DNA of 64,000 bases from an uncultured Prevotellaceae bacterium (GTDB lineage Bacteria > Bacteroidota > Bacteroidia > Bacteroidales > Bacteroidaceae), in the NCBI GenBank assembly GCA_902776195.1, contig CACYPF010000011.1, positions 1-64,000 of the forward strand. The letters run 5' to 3'. The notes beneath the pieces were generated by a model. It was given only the letters and a program-made list of their open reading frames with translations, ran no database searches and had not been told where the DNA came from. The translations under genes and the position numbers were made by a program. Shown one piece after another: positions 36,303-46,011 of the stretch (positions are counted from its first letter, which is position 1; the number at the start of each line of letters is the position of its first letter).

Positions 36303-36764
36303 TTAAATAATCTGATGGCTGAGCAGACGTTGTTCAGCCATTTTTTCGTATTTCGTCCCTGGCTGTCCGTAATTAGCATACGGATAGATGGAGATACCGC
36401 CACGCGGAGTAAACAAGCCGATGACCTCGATATACTTGGGTTGCATCAGTTTCACCAAGTCTTTCATGATGGTGTTCACACAGTCCTCATGGAAATCCCC
36501 GTGGTTACGGAAGGAGAAGAGATAGAGTTTCAGGCTCTTTGACTCCACCATTCGTTTGTCAGGGATATAAAGGATCTTGATTTCCGCGAAGTCTGGTTGT
36601 CCGGTAATCGGACAGAGAGACGTGAACTCCGGACAGTTGAACTGCACCCAGTAGTCGTTGCCGGGGTGTTTGTTCTCAAAAGACTCCAGTACCTCTGGTG
36701 CATAGTCCATCCGATACTCGGTCTTCTTACCAAGTTGTTGTAAGTGATCCTGTTCCCTATTCAT
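36303..36764 (-). CDS. queF: 7-cyano-7-deazaguanine (preQ0) reductase QueF
   Basis: A 153-aa unimodular QueF that reduces preQ0 to preQ1 with NADPH in queuosine synthesis. [13 protein letters not shown] holds the covalent cysteine and aspartate. [20 protein letters not shown] (first 19 residues) is the QueF signature with the Glu and His. Length matches the short family. Its ATG overlaps the upstream transporter's TGA as ATGA, so the two are coupled and share the riboswitch-bearing leader. Confidence 0.95.
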   Translation of the reverse strand: MNREQDHLQQLGKKTEYRMDYAPEVLESFENKHPGNDYWVQFNCPEFTSLCPITGQPDFAEIKILYIPDKRMVESKSLKLYLFSFRNHGDFHEDCVNTIMKDLVKLMQPKYIEVIGLFTPRGGISIYPYANYGQPGTKYEKMAEQRLLSHQII

Positions 36765-37453
36765 ATTTTCTTAATTTTAAAGATATTATATGAAATATCG
36801 TAGTCATAGACATCCTCATGGTCATGCTCTTTGGTATATTTCACCACCCGTTTGGTAAAAGGCAATGCCACAATCTCGTATAATGTCTTCAGCACCACCT
36901 GCGTGATGACCAGCGAGGGCATCTCTTCCCAAGGAAGGATAAAAGAGAAAGCCAAAGGGAAGAAGATGAGAGAGTCTGTCAACTCACCAAATACCGTACT
37001 CAGGATAGCTCGGGCAGAGAAGTGCTTACCCTCCGACGACAGTTTCATGCGACTCATCACATAGGCATTGATGAATGAACCGGCAAGGAAGGCAATGAAC
37101 GAAGCTGCCGCAATACGCGGAGCCAGTCCGAAGATACTGTGAAACGCCTCATTGCGATCCCAGTAGGGAGCTCCTGGTATCACATCTGCCAATGCAGCCA
37201 TTGCCACAAAGAAGAAGTTCATGGAGAAGCCCATCCAGATAAGCAGTCGGGCACGACGGTAACCCCATACCTCACACACTACATCATTAATCATGTAGCT
37301 GACGGGGAACACCAGCAGTCCACCTGTGAAATTAGCAATACCAAACGAGATTTGCTTTGTCTCCAATACGTTTGCCGTAATCAGGCAAACGCAGAACAGT
37401 GCACTGAAAAGCATAAAAAGCACACTGACTTTCTGATTGTCTTTTTTTTCCAT
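36761..37453 (-). CDS. yhhQ: Queuosine precursor transporter (YhhQ/DUF165)
   Basis: A 230-aa integral membrane protein with about six helices and the family's [22 protein letters not shown]-type core (positions about 54-75) and SSIFPLAF-like later region. YhhQ proteins import preQ0/preQ1. The ATG at 37453 (MEKKDNQKV) is chosen because the longer TTG-started frame would read through the riboswitch-like leader. Gene order transporter-queF gives uptake plus reduction, and the leader provides likely ligand feedback. Confidence 0.9.
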   Translation of the reverse strand: MEKKDNQKVSVLFMLFSALFCVCLITANVLETKQISFGIANFTGGLLVFPVSYMINDVVCEVWGYRRARLLIWMGFSMNFFFVAMAALADVIPGAPYWDRNEAFHSIFGLAPRIAAASFIAFLAGSFINAYVMSRMKLSSEGKHFSARAILSTVFGELTDSLIFFPLAFSFILPWEEMPSLVITQVVLKTLYEIVALPFTKRVVKYTKEHDHEDVYDYDISYNIFKIKKI

Positions 37454-37460
37454 TATTATT

Positions 37461-37511
37461 CTTGTTTTGTTAAAGGGGGTCCGCCTCCGTTGAGGTTTCG
37501 CAAGTACCCCT
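37461..37511 (-). promoter_or_regulatory. Candidate preQ1-I riboswitch with an extra hairpin
   Basis: Read on the minus strand: GGGG (P1), loop UACUUGC, a small hairpin CCUC-AACG-GAGG inside the next loop, CCCC (P1'), an A-rich UUUAACAAAA, then CAAG. CUUG of the loop can pair with the terminal CAAG to form the P2 pseudoknot, and the cytidine after it sits where preQ1-I RNAs bind ligand. The tail UUAACAAAACAAG resembles the Thermoanaerobacter preQ1-I aptamer. It ends eight nt before the yhhQ ATG, so ligand binding would hide the ribosome site. Start of RNA is consistent with the -7 box at 37529. Confidence 0.65.
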
Positions 37512-37528
37512 GTTTTTGAAATCGGCTG

Positions 37529-37586
37529 CAAAGGTACGAAAAAAAAGATAATTGGCTATCGAAATTTGAGATTTTTTGTATCTTTG
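37529..37586. promoter_or_regulatory. Divergent promoters of yhhQ and the thioredoxin gene
   Basis: TACCTTTG on the minus strand (37529-37536) serves the riboswitch leader. TATCTTTG on the plus strand (37579-37586) lies 22 nt before the ATG at 37609. Confidence 0.6.
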
Positions 37587-37608
37587 CAGGCAAATAACTG
37601 ATAACGAC

Positions 37609-38448
37609 ATGAAGAAACTGATCATTTCCGCACTGATTGCTGTCGCCACGACTGCTCAGGCACAAACGACAATTGACCCCTACCAACCCATGATGGATGC
37701 CTTCGACAAACAGGCTGAGAAAATCATGAATGAGTTCAAGGCTATCCAGAAGAAAGACCCTAAGGGAGAACTTCCGGAAAGCAAGGAAAAGGCAAGGATA
37801 TTATCTGAGCGTCTCGACTCACTGGGTGACGCACAACTCGAATTTGTCAAGGAGATCATCCGTGACAATAAGGAGAATGACCTGCCCGTCAACTATATCA
37901 AGGAAGCGATGTACCAATTCAGCTATGAGGAACTGAAAGAGGCACTCGACCCGAAGGCTTCCTACTACCGCAACTCAGAACTTGATGCCGCCAAACAACT
38001 GCTGGCGGGTTATGAGAAACGTCGTCCCGGTATCCAGTTCCATGAATTGACGATGAATGATGTGAGCGACAAGGAAGTAAAACTCAGCCAGTGGGTGGGC
38101 AAAGGCGACTATGTGCTCGTCGACTTCTGGGCATCCTGGTGCGGACCCTGCCGCAGGGAGATGCCTTATGTCATTGCCGCTTATGAGCAATACCAGGGCA
38201 AAGGTTTCAACGTGGTGGGTGTTTCCTTCGACCAGAAGAAGAGCGCATGGGTGGGCGCTATCCAGCAGATGGGTATGAAATGGCCGCAGATGAGTGACCT
38301 GAAAGGATGGAAATGTGCGGCTGCCGACCTCTATGGTATTTCCAGCATCCCTTCTAATGTACTGGTCGACCCCACCGGCAAGATTGTCGCCATGGACCTG
38401 CGAGGCAAGAATCTCCTCGACAAGCTAAAGGAAATATACGGTGAATAA
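37609..38448 (+). CDS. TlpA/ResA-like thiol-disulfide oxidoreductase
   Basis: A 279-aa exported protein: signal peptide (residues 1-18, cut after AQA), a helical middle region (about 20-140) and a C-terminal thioredoxin domain (about 145-279) with FWASWCGPCRREMPYV, carrying the CxxC pair, and a cis-proline in SSIPSNVLVD. Periplasmic thiol reduction, for example in cytochrome or cell-envelope maturation, is the family role. It has its own promoter and ends in a perfect bidirectional terminator shared with asnB. The ATG at 37609 is required by the signal peptide. Confidence 0.88.
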   Translation: MKKLIISALIAVATTAQAQTTIDPYQPMMDAFDKQAEKIMNEFKAIQKKDPKGELPESKEKARILSERLDSLGDAQLEFVKEIIRDNKENDLPVNYIKEAMYQFSYEELKEALDPKASYYRNSELDAAKQLLAGYEKRRPGIQFHELTMNDVSDKEVKLSQWVGKGDYVLVDFWASWCGPCRREMPYVIAAYEQYQGKGFNVVGVSFDQKKSAWVGAIQQMGMKWPQMSDLKGWKCAAADLYGISSIPSNVLVDPTGKIVAMDLRGKNLLDKLKEIYGE

Positions 38449-38451
38449 GTC

Positions 38452-38490
38452 AAATAAAGCCTTTAAACGATGCGTTTAAAGGCTTTATTT
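38452..38490. terminator. Bidirectional terminator
   Basis: A perfect inverted repeat (AAATAAAGCCTTTAAACG with its complement, three-base loop) lies 3 nt after the thioredoxin stop. A/T tracts on both sides would terminate both it and the convergent asnB operon. Confidence 0.8.
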
Positions 38491-38517
38491 ATGGTGAATG
38501 GAGGCTTTATTCCATCG

Positions 38518-40182
38518 TTAATAAGCCTGTTCGTGAACCCCTTTGACGGCACGTCCGCTGGGGTCGTTCATATTCTTGAAAGCCTCATCCCATTCCAAAG
38601 CGATAGCGGTAGAGCATGCCACGCTTGCCTCACTGGGGACACTACGGGCGGCACTGTCGGAGGGGAAATGCTCCGCAAAGATACTACGGTAATAATACTC
38701 CTCCTTGTTCTTTGGCGGATTGATGGGAAACCGCTCTGCGGCATGCGCCATCTGCTCGTCACTCACTGCCTCACTGGTCATCTTCTTGAGGGTGTCAATC
38801 CACGAATACCCTACCCCGTCACTGAACTGTTCTTTCTGTCGCCAGACAATCTCCTCGGGTAACATGTCCGAGAACGCCTCACGGACAATGTGCTTCTCCA
38901 TCGTTTTCCCCGGACACATCTTTGCCTGCGGGTTGGTACGCATGGCGACATCCAGGAACTCCTTATCGAGGAACGGCACACGCCCCTCCACGCCCCATGC
39001 CGACAGACTCTTGTTTGCACGCAGACAGTCATACAGATGCAGTTTGGAGAGTTTGCGGACGGTCTCCTCATGGAATGCCTTAGCATCAGGTGCCTTATGG
39101 AAATAGAGGTAGCCTCCGAATATCTCATCAGCACCTTCGCCAGAGAGTACCATTTTGATACCCATCGACTTGATGACACGGGCAAGGAGGTACATCGGTG
39201 TAGAGGCACGCACCGTGGTGACATCATACGTCTCGATGAAATAGATAACATCACGCAAGGCATCAAGACCTTCCTGTATGGTATAGTTGATTTCATGATG
39301 CACCGTACCGATATGATCAGCGACGAGTTTTGCCTTTGCCAAGTCGGGAGCCCCCTTCAGTCCCACTGCGAAGGAATGCAGACGGGGCCAGTATGCCTTC
39401 GTCTGGGAGTTGTCCTCAATACGCATCTCGGAATAACGCTCCGCAACGGCGGAGATGACAGAGGAGTCGAGACCGCCACTGAGCAGTACGCCGTATGGGA
39501 CATCAGACATCAACTGCCGCTTGACGGCTGCCCGCAATGCCTGACGGATATCCTCAGAGCTTGCCCCGTTATCCTTCACGGCATCATACGACATCCAGTC
39601 ACGGTGGTAATAACGATGCATCTGTCCTTCCCCACTCCAATAATAGTGTCCAGGCAGGAAAGGCTCATAACGCTGACATTGCCTTTCCAAAGCCTTTAAC
39701 TCGGAGGCGACATATACCGTCCCATCATCGTCATAACCGATATAAAGAGGAATGACACCGATAGGGTCACGGGCAATGAGGAAGGCATCCTTCTCCTCGT
39801 CATAGAGCACAAAGGCAAAGATGCCACTGATGTCCTCCAGAAAATCAATGCCTTTCTCACGATACAGGGCGAGAATCACCTCACAGTCGCTCCCCGTCTG
39901 GAAGTCATACTTTCCGGCAAACTGCCGTCTGATGTCCTGATGGTTGTATATCTCCCCATTGACGGCAAGAACCTGTCTCCTGTCCGGAGAGAACAATGGC
40001 TGTCCTCCTGACTCAGGATCGACGATGCTCAACCGCTCATGGGCAAGGATAGCCGAGTCCCCACAATAGATACCACTCCAGTCTGGTCCGCGGTGACGTA
40101 TTTTCTGACTCATGCGTAATGCCTTCTGACGCAACTGCTGCGTCTGCTCCTTTACATTCAATATCGCTACGATTCCACACAT
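38518..40182 (-). CDS. asnB: Asparagine synthase B (glutamine-hydrolysing)
   Basis: A 554-aa enzyme making asparagine from aspartate, ATP and glutamine. MCGIVAIL gives the Ntn nucleophile Cys2. The glutaminase domain spans about 1-190; the synthetase domain has the ATP-pyrophosphatase loop LLSGGLDSSVISA. Length agrees with E. coli AsnB (554). It is the last gene of the glnK-amtB operon, 12 nt after the purF-like gene, linking it to glutamine supply. Ends at the bidirectional terminator. Confidence 0.96.
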   Translation of the reverse strand: MCGIVAILNVKEQTQQLRQKALRMSQKIRHRGPDWSGIYCGDSAILAHERLSIVDPESGGQPLFSPDRRQVLAVNGEIYNHQDIRRQFAGKYDFQTGSDCEVILALYREKGIDFLEDISGIFAFVLYDEEKDAFLIARDPIGVIPLYIGYDDDGTVYVASELKALERQCQRYEPFLPGHYYWSGEGQMHRYYHRDWMSYDAVKDNGASSEDIRQALRAAVKRQLMSDVPYGVLLSGGLDSSVISAVAERYSEMRIEDNSQTKAYWPRLHSFAVGLKGAPDLAKAKLVADHIGTVHHEINYTIQEGLDALRDVIYFIETYDVTTVRASTPMYLLARVIKSMGIKMVLSGEGADEIFGGYLYFHKAPDAKAFHEETVRKLSKLHLYDCLRANKSLSAWGVEGRVPFLDKEFLDVAMRTNPQAKMCPGKTMEKHIVREAFSDMLPEEIVWRQKEQFSDGVGYSWIDTLKKMTSEAVSDEQMAHAAERFPINPPKNKEEYYYRSIFAEHFPSDSAARSVPSEASVACSTAIALEWDEAFKNMNDPSGRAVKGVHEQAY

Positions 40183-40194
40183 AATATACTTCTT

Positions 40195-41934
40195 TTATAG
40201 TTGTAACTTCAATACTTGTTCCACATAATTCACAAAGGCACGGTTGACCATCCGCACACCTCCCACCGTGGGATAGTCACCTGTGAAATACCAGTCTCCC
40301 GGATGATGAGGACAGGCACAGTGCAGTCCATCTATTGACTGGAACACCAGTTCCACGGGAGTCTTCATCCCCTCCGGTCGAAGCATCTCCACCATCTTCC
40401 GGTTGATTTCCTCTATGGTGAAGGGACGGTAGATATCCTTGACATGATTGGCTGTTGAAGGATCAGTCTTACAGGCACGGTAAGTGTCTGCTATCAACTG
40501 CTGCAACCCCCTGTCCTTAATCAGTTCGATGGCGGCACGGAAGACACAGAGTTCCTCCAGTCTCGACATATCAATACCATAATAGTCAGGATAACGGATC
40601 TGGGGTGAGCTGCTCACCATCACGATTTTCTTAGGATGCAGGCGGTCCAGGATCTTAAAGATACTCTCCCGCAGGGTAGTACCCCTCACGATACTGTCGT
40701 CGATAATCACCAGGTTATCCTCGTATGGCACCAGACAGCCATAGCTGATGTCATAAACATGGGCGGCAAGGTCGTTACGCTCCGCACCTTCCGTAATGAA
40801 GGTGCGTAACTTGATGTCTTTCCATACCACCTTCTCGATACGAACCTCATGGTTCAGATGGCGGAAGCCATCAGTGATACCGTAAAAAGCCACCTCGGCA
40901 GTATTGGGGATATACGAGAATACCGTATTTGCCACATCCCCGTCAATCGTCTGCATGATGCGTTGCACCAACTGCTCTCCCAACCGTTTCCGCTCCTGAT
41001 AGATGTCACTGTCAGACCCTCTGCTGAAATAGATACGCTCAAAAGAGCAGGCGCTATACTTCTGGAGAGGAAGTATCTGTTCCAGACACTGCTCTCCACT
41101 CTTACGGATTAGCAATGACTGTCCTGGCTGTAACTCATGGATATCCTCTACGGACAGGTCGAAGACGGTCTGTATCACAGGACGCTCACTGGCAATCACC
41201 ACCACCTCATCGTCCTGATAATAGAAAGCAGGTCTGATACCCCAGGGGTCTCTCATGGCAAACATCTCCCCACTGCCTGTCATTCCGCACATCACATAAC
41301 CGCCATCGAAATGAGACAGGGTCTTGGCAAGCACGTTCTCCATCCGGATATGGTCCTCGATATACCGTGTGACGGCAGTGCCTTCCAGTTGTTTCTCCCT
41401 CGCCTCGGCATAGAGCCGTTCCGCCTCCCGGTCGAGACGGTGCCCCATCAGTTCCAGCATGATATAGGAGTCGCTATAAATACGGGGTGACTGTCCCTGA
41501 CTGGTCAGATAGTCAAAGACCTCCTCGATGTTCGTCATATTAAAGTTACCACAGAGACACAGATTCTTTGCCCGCCAGTTATTACGGCGTAGGAAAGGAT
41601 GCACGAAAGTTAGTCCGCTTTTCCCTGTCGTGGAATAACGCAGATGTCCCATATACAACTGTCCGGCAAAGGAGTCATCCGTCCGTTTGAATATCTCCGT
41701 GATGGCATCCTTTCCCTCTGCCCGCTCACGGAACATATATTCCGTACCGGCCGGAGCATCCAGATTGACACAGGCGATTCCAGCCCCTTCCTGTCCACGG
41801 TTATGCTGTTTCTCCATCAGGAGATAGAGTTTGTTGAGTCCATACCGCCACGTTCCGTATTTCCGCTGGTAGTAGGACAGGGGCTTCAACAGGCGGATCA
41901 TCGCCACCCCACACTCATGCTTCAGTTCTTCCAT
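40195..41934 (-). CDS. PurF-like glutamine amidotransferase/phosphoribosyltransferase
   Basis: The 579-aa protein has the class II glutaminase start MEELKHECGVAM (Cys8 after propeptide removal) and a PRPP-binding loop VIIDDSIVRGTT. PurF makes phosphoribosylamine, the first step of purine synthesis. At 579 residues it is about 100 longer than usual PurF, with an inserted KYGTWRYGLNKLY near the start. It may be a second PurF paralogue rather than the main enzyme; the genome outside the window would decide. Its first 20 bases overlap pyrG, showing operon coupling. Confidence 0.85.
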   Translation of the reverse strand: MEELKHECGVAMIRLLKPLSYYQRKYGTWRYGLNKLYLLMEKQHNRGQEGAGIACVNLDAPAGTEYMFRERAEGKDAITEIFKRTDDSFAGQLYMGHLRYSTTGKSGLTFVHPFLRRNNWRAKNLCLCGNFNMTNIEEVFDYLTSQGQSPRIYSDSYIMLELMGHRLDREAERLYAEAREKQLEGTAVTRYIEDHIRMENVLAKTLSHFDGGYVMCGMTGSGEMFAMRDPWGIRPAFYYQDDEVVVIASERPVIQTVFDLSVEDIHELQPGQSLLIRKSGEQCLEQILPLQKYSACSFERIYFSRGSDSDIYQERKRLGEQLVQRIMQTIDGDVANTVFSYIPNTAEVAFYGITDGFRHLNHEVRIEKVVWKDIKLRTFITEGAERNDLAAHVYDISYGCLVPYEDNLVIIDDSIVRGTTLRESIFKILDRLHPKKIVMVSSSPQIRYPDYYGIDMSRLEELCVFRAAIELIKDRGLQQLIADTYRACKTDPSTANHVKDIYRPFTIEEINRKMVEMLRPEGMKTPVELVFQSIDGLHCACPHHPGDWYFTGDYPTVGGVRMVNRAFVNYVEQVLKLQL

Positions 41935-43528
41935 GGCAACACTCTTTTATAAACGACATGAACAGAGGATGTGGGTGAAGCACCGTAGAGGAGTATTCCG
42001 GATGAAACTGAGTACCGATATACCAGCGCAAGGTGGGGATCTCGACAATCTCCACCAAATCAGCAGCGGGGTTGATACCTACACATTTCATACCTGCAGC
42101 CTCGTATTCCTCCTTATATTCGTTGTTGAACTCATAGCGATGGCGATGACGTTCTTTGATAAGCGTCTCCTGACCATACGCTTCGGCAACCTTACTGTTT
42201 GCCACCAGTTCACAATCGTATGCACCCAGACGCATCGTACCTCCCATCTGGGTAATACTCTTCTGTTCCTCCATCAGGTCGATGACGGGATGAGAAGTCT
42301 GGGAATTCATCTCACAGCTGTCAGCATCCGCATAGCCCAGCACATTCCGTGCGAACTCTATCACCATCATCTGCATGCCCAAGCAGATGCCAAAGGTGGG
42401 GATGTCATGGGTGCGGGTATATTCCGCTGCGATAATCTTCCCCTCGATACCCCTTTGACCGAAGCCCGGACAGATAATGACACCTGCCACCTCCTGTAAC
42501 TGGTCTGCCACGTTCTCCTTGGTGATCTGCTCACTATTGATAAAATGGAGCTTGACTTTCACGTCATTATAAATACCGGCGAGGGTCAGACTCTCCCGGA
42601 TACTCTTATACGCATCCTGCAAATCGTATTTGCCCACCAGTCCGATATGCACCTCACGGGTGGCGGAACGCTGTTTCCGTATGAAGTCGTGCCACGACTT
42701 CATAGCCGGTCTTTCTCCCACAGGGATACCTATCTTCCGCATGATGGCAGCATCCAGCCCCTGCTGCTGCATACTGACCGGCACCTCATAGATGCTGGGC
42801 ATATCCTCACTCTGCACCACACACTCCAAATCGACATTACAGAACGAGGCGACTTTCATACGAAGATGGTCATCAAGATGACGCTCGGTACGCAGGACAA
42901 GGATATCAGGCTGGATCCCCATGCCCTGCAACTCCTTGACAGAATGCTGAGTGGGTTTGGTCTTTAACTCATCGGCGGCTTTCAGGTAAGGAACGTAGGT
43001 GAGATGGACACACACCGCATTACGTCCCAGTTGCCAGCGGAGCTGACGGATAGCCTCCATGAAAGGGGCACTCTCGATATCACCGATGGTACCTCCCACT
43101 TCGGTGATGACGAAGTCAAGAGCCTCTTCCCTCTCATCTTCCCGTAACATACGACGCTTGATCTCATCAGTGATATGGGGCACTACCTGGATGGTCTTAC
43201 CCAGATAATCCCCTTGCCGCTCCCGGTCAATGACCGTTTTGTAAATACGACCCGTAGTAACAGAGTTGTTGCGTGTAGTTTGTATACCCGTGAACCGCTC
43301 ATAATGTCCTAAGTCCAAGTCGGTCTCCATGCCATCCGCCGTCACGTAGCATTCTCCATGCTCGTATGGGTTCAGGGTTCCCGGGTCGATATTGATGTAG
43401 GGGTCGAACTTCTGGATGGTGACCTTATAGCCACGTGCCTGCAGTAGTTTGCCGATACTGGCGGAGACGATTCCCTTACCGAGTGACGAAACGACACCGC
43501 CTGTTACGAAGATATACTTTGTTTCCAT
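41915..43528 (-). CDS. pyrG: CTP synthase
   Basis: A 537-aa enzyme converting UTP to CTP with glutamine nitrogen. The N-terminal synthase shows GGVVSSLGKGI (ATP loop). The class I glutaminase has FGICLGMQMM with the nucleophile Cys and QFHPEY with the His-Glu pair. Length is standard (about 540). It lies 45 nt after the outer-membrane gene and overlaps the purF-like start. Placement in an ammonium-assimilation operon fits demand for glutamine amide nitrogen. Confidence 0.97.
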   Translation of the reverse strand: METKYIFVTGGVVSSLGKGIVSASIGKLLQARGYKVTIQKFDPYINIDPGTLNPYEHGECYVTADGMETDLDLGHYERFTGIQTTRNNSVTTGRIYKTVIDRERQGDYLGKTIQVVPHITDEIKRRMLREDEREEALDFVITEVGGTIGDIESAPFMEAIRQLRWQLGRNAVCVHLTYVPYLKAADELKTKPTQHSVKELQGMGIQPDILVLRTERHLDDHLRMKVASFCNVDLECVVQSEDMPSIYEVPVSMQQQGLDAAIMRKIGIPVGERPAMKSWHDFIRKQRSATREVHIGLVGKYDLQDAYKSIRESLTLAGIYNDVKVKLHFINSEQITKENVADQLQEVAGVIICPGFGQRGIEGKIIAAEYTRTHDIPTFGICLGMQMMVIEFARNVLGYADADSCEMNSQTSHPVIDLMEEQKSITQMGGTMRLGAYDCELVANSKVAEAYGQETLIKERHRHRYEFNNEYKEEYEAAGMKCVGINPAADLVEIVEIPTLRWYIGTQFHPEYSSTVLHPHPLFMSFIKECCHGRTEA

Positions 43529-43573
43529 ATATTGATTGTTTTGAAGTTTTGCGTAAAAAGGGAGTCTTTGGAC

Positions 43574-44299
43574 TCACGGCTTAAGCGTGAATCCAAAGAC
43601 GAAATAGGCTTTCTGTGACGAAGGGTTGCCAATAACCTGTGCGAATATCGGGACAGAGAAGGTATCAGTAATCCTGATGTCCTTCGAGGCTTTCAGTGAC
43701 AAACTGGTCACTGCGAATCCTGAAGTGGCATAGTAAGTAGTGGCATAGGGTACCACACCCAACGTTCCAGTCCAGTCGAGAGTCGCCAACTTAAACGGGG
43801 CATTCAACTCAAAATAACTGGAGTAGGCTCTTTTACCTGATTTGTTCTGACCGTCATTGCCTGCGAAGTTGGTATACCAGGCGGCTGAGAGCAGTCCGAA
43901 ATCATAGGAGACGAAGCCCTCAAAGACATGACTGGTGCTGTGGGCATTATAATAGAAGTAACGCTTCTCTGGGGTATTAAACCAATAATCAGTCACTCCA
44001 ATAGTCAGACCGCCTGTACTATAAGAGGCTGTGAGGTCGAACTCCTTTGTGTCCTCCGACTTAAAACCCACATTCCCCCATGCCGAGAGACTGAAACCTT
44101 TGTAAGCGATTCCCAGTGTCGGCTGGATACTGACATTACCGCAGTCCAGTCCACGCCAGATATACTGGCTCACGAAATCGGCGGCTATCGTCACCTCTGC
44201 TTTGATTTCCGGGCTTTGCTCGCCTACCCGTAACTGTTCCTGTGCAAGGGTGGTGGCACTTGCCACCAGTCCCATTGCGAATAAAACAATCTTTCTCAT
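43574..44299 (-). CDS. Outer-membrane protein, Gcw_chp/TorF-like
   Basis: A 241-aa protein with a signal peptide (residues 1-19, cut after TLAQ) and a beta-barrel body of alternating hydrophobic residues ending in phenylalanine-rich FVFGFTLKP. DFVSQYIWRGLDCG followed by QPTLGIAYKGFSLSAWGN is typical of the Gcw_chp (TIGR02001-type) family, whose role is not firmly known. It sits 14 nt after amtB and before pyrG. A porin-like role for nitrogen-related solutes is conceivable from context only. Confidence 0.75.
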   Translation of the reverse strand: MRKIVLFAMGLVASATTLAQEQLRVGEQSPEIKAEVTIAADFVSQYIWRGLDCGNVSIQPTLGIAYKGFSLSAWGNVGFKSEDTKEFDLTASYSTGGLTIGVTDYWFNTPEKRYFYYNAHSTSHVFEGFVSYDFGLLSAAWYTNFAGNDGQNKSGKRAYSSYFELNAPFKLATLDWTGTLGVVPYATTYYATSGFAVTSLSLKASKDIRITDTFSVPIFAQVIGNPSSQKAYFVFGFTLKP

Positions 44300-44313
44300 A
44301 CCTTAAAATATCA

Positions 44314-45567
44314 TTAGTTATAACAACTTTCTCCATGCTCATAGACATCCAGTCCCTCTTCCTCAACACGAGACTCGACACGTAAGCCACGAAGATACTT
44401 AATTCCATAGAAAAGAGCAATACCACAGGCTGCCGCCCAGAGATCAATGATGAGGATTCCGAAGCACTCCGCTCCGAAGAAGCCCCAGCCATGTCCGTAG
44501 AATGCTCCATTGCTGACAGAGAAGAGTCCTGTCATCAAGGTACCGAGAATACCACAGACACCATGTACTGAAGAGGCACCGACGGGGTCGTCGATATGCA
44601 GGACATGGTCGATGAACTCAATAGAGAATACCAATACAATGCCACAGACCAGTCCGATAATCACCGCACCAAGAGGGTTAACGAGGTCACATCCGGCAGT
44701 GATACCCACCAGTCCTGCCAATACGCCGTTGAGGGTCAGTGACAAGGAAGGCTTACCATATTTCAGCCAAGTGATAAACATCGTGGCCGTTCCACCTGCA
44801 GCAGCAGCCAGATTAGTGGTCAGGAACACATGCGATATGGCGATGCGGTTGACCTCCCCGCTGGCAGCAAGCTGTGAACCGGGGTTGAAGCCGAACCATC
44901 CCATCCAAAGGATGAAAACACCCAATGCTGCCAAGGTCAGCGAATGACCGGGGATAGCACGGCTCTTACGGTCTGCATCATACTTCCCGATACGGGGTCC
45001 TAACGCAAGAGCACCGACTAAAGCAAGCACACCACCTACACTATGCACGATGGCAGAACCTGCGAAATCGTGGAACACATCACCGAAGGTCGTCATCATG
45101 AAACTATCAGCGGCACTGTTGCACAACCAACCGCCTCCCCATGTCCAGTGACCTTCAATGGGGTAAATAAACAGTGAGATAAAAGCACTGTAGATGACAT
45201 ACATCGAGAATTTCGTGCGCTCAGCCATGGCACCACTGACGATGGTGGCAGAGGTCGCGCAGAAGACCGTCTCGAAAATCAGGAAGCCCTCCGTCGGCAG
45301 ATCACCTTTATAGAAGGAGAGATCGCCCCAGTTAGGCGCTCCGATGAACCCGGCTCCTTCGGAACCAAACATAAACCCGAAGCCCAAGAAGAAAAACAAC
45401 AGGGAGCCGAACATAAAATCGACAAAGTTCTTCATCAGGATGTTGGCTGTGTTCTTACTACGGGTGAAACCTGCCTCGCACAAAGCGAAACCGGGTTGCA
45501 TCCAGAATACCAGCATTGCTGCTAACAGCATCCATACCGTATCGAGTGATAATCCAATCTCATTCAT
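44314..45567 (-). CDS. amtB: Ammonium transporter AmtB
   Basis: A 417-aa inner-membrane channel with 11 helices. FALCEAGFTRSKN, the FDFAGSAIVHSVGG-like stretch (HDFAGSAIVHSVGG) with the first pore histidine, and GASSVHGVCGILGT with the second are clear. The C-terminal cytosolic tail is short and acidic. It is 33 nt downstream of glnK, the classical pairing in which uridylylated or ligand-bound P-II gates the channel. Confidence 0.97.
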   Translation of the reverse strand: MNEIGLSLDTVWMLLAAMLVFWMQPGFALCEAGFTRSKNTANILMKNFVDFMFGSLLFFFLGFGFMFGSEGAGFIGAPNWGDLSFYKGDLPTEGFLIFETVFCATSATIVSGAMAERTKFSMYVIYSAFISLFIYPIEGHWTWGGGWLCNSAADSFMMTTFGDVFHDFAGSAIVHSVGGVLALVGALALGPRIGKYDADRKSRAIPGHSLTLAALGVFILWMGWFGFNPGSQLAASGEVNRIAISHVFLTTNLAAAAGGTATMFITWLKYGKPSLSLTLNGVLAGLVGITAGCDLVNPLGAVIIGLVCGIVLVFSIEFIDHVLHIDDPVGASSVHGVCGILGTLMTGLFSVSNGAFYGHGWGFFGAECFGILIIDLWAAACGIALFYGIKYLRGLRVESRVEEEGLDVYEHGESCYN

Positions 45568-45600
45568 AATCGTTATATTTTGTGTTTGTGTTGTGTTATC

Positions 45601-45948
45601 CTATTTCTTATCTCTTAATACCGTATCGCCATGCTCGCCAGTACGGATAGACCAGGTGTCTATCATGTCACTGACGAAGATGCGTCCGTCACCAATCTCA
45701 CCCGTATGGGCGACCCTCAAGATTACCTGAATAGTGGGATCCAGTATCACGTCACGGCAGACGATGGTAAGCGCCACACGCTCTATGACATCCGTACTAT
45801 ACTGAACACCACGATAAATACGTTCCTGACGGCTCTGACCAATACCATGAACATCATGATACTCAAACCAGTCGATGTCCGAACTTAACAATGCCCGTTT
45901 GACATCCTCAAACTTGGTCTTGCGAATAATTGCCTCAATCTTTTTCAT
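45601..45948 (-). CDS. glnK: Nitrogen regulatory protein P-II
   Basis: A 115-aa P-II trimer subunit sensing ATP/ADP and 2-oxoglutarate. The T-loop reads IYRGVQYSTD, with a tyrosine at residue 50 in the place modified by GlnD in proteobacteria. The B-loop is TGEIGDGRIFV. First gene of the amtB-pyrG-purF-asnB operon. Promoter -7 box 64-71 nt upstream. Sequence places it with GlnK rather than GlnB mainly by neighbour. Confidence 0.95.
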   Translation of the reverse strand: MKKIEAIIRKTKFEDVKRALLSSDIDWFEYHDVHGIGQSRQERIYRGVQYSTDVIERVALTIVCRDVILDPTIQVILRVAHTGEIGDGRIFVSDMIDTWSIRTGEHGDTVLRDKK

Positions 45949-46011
45949 ACCTCAAATGCTTTTAAATAATAAATAATGTGTCCGTACGTAACAATTTGTC
46001 ATTTTCTACTG

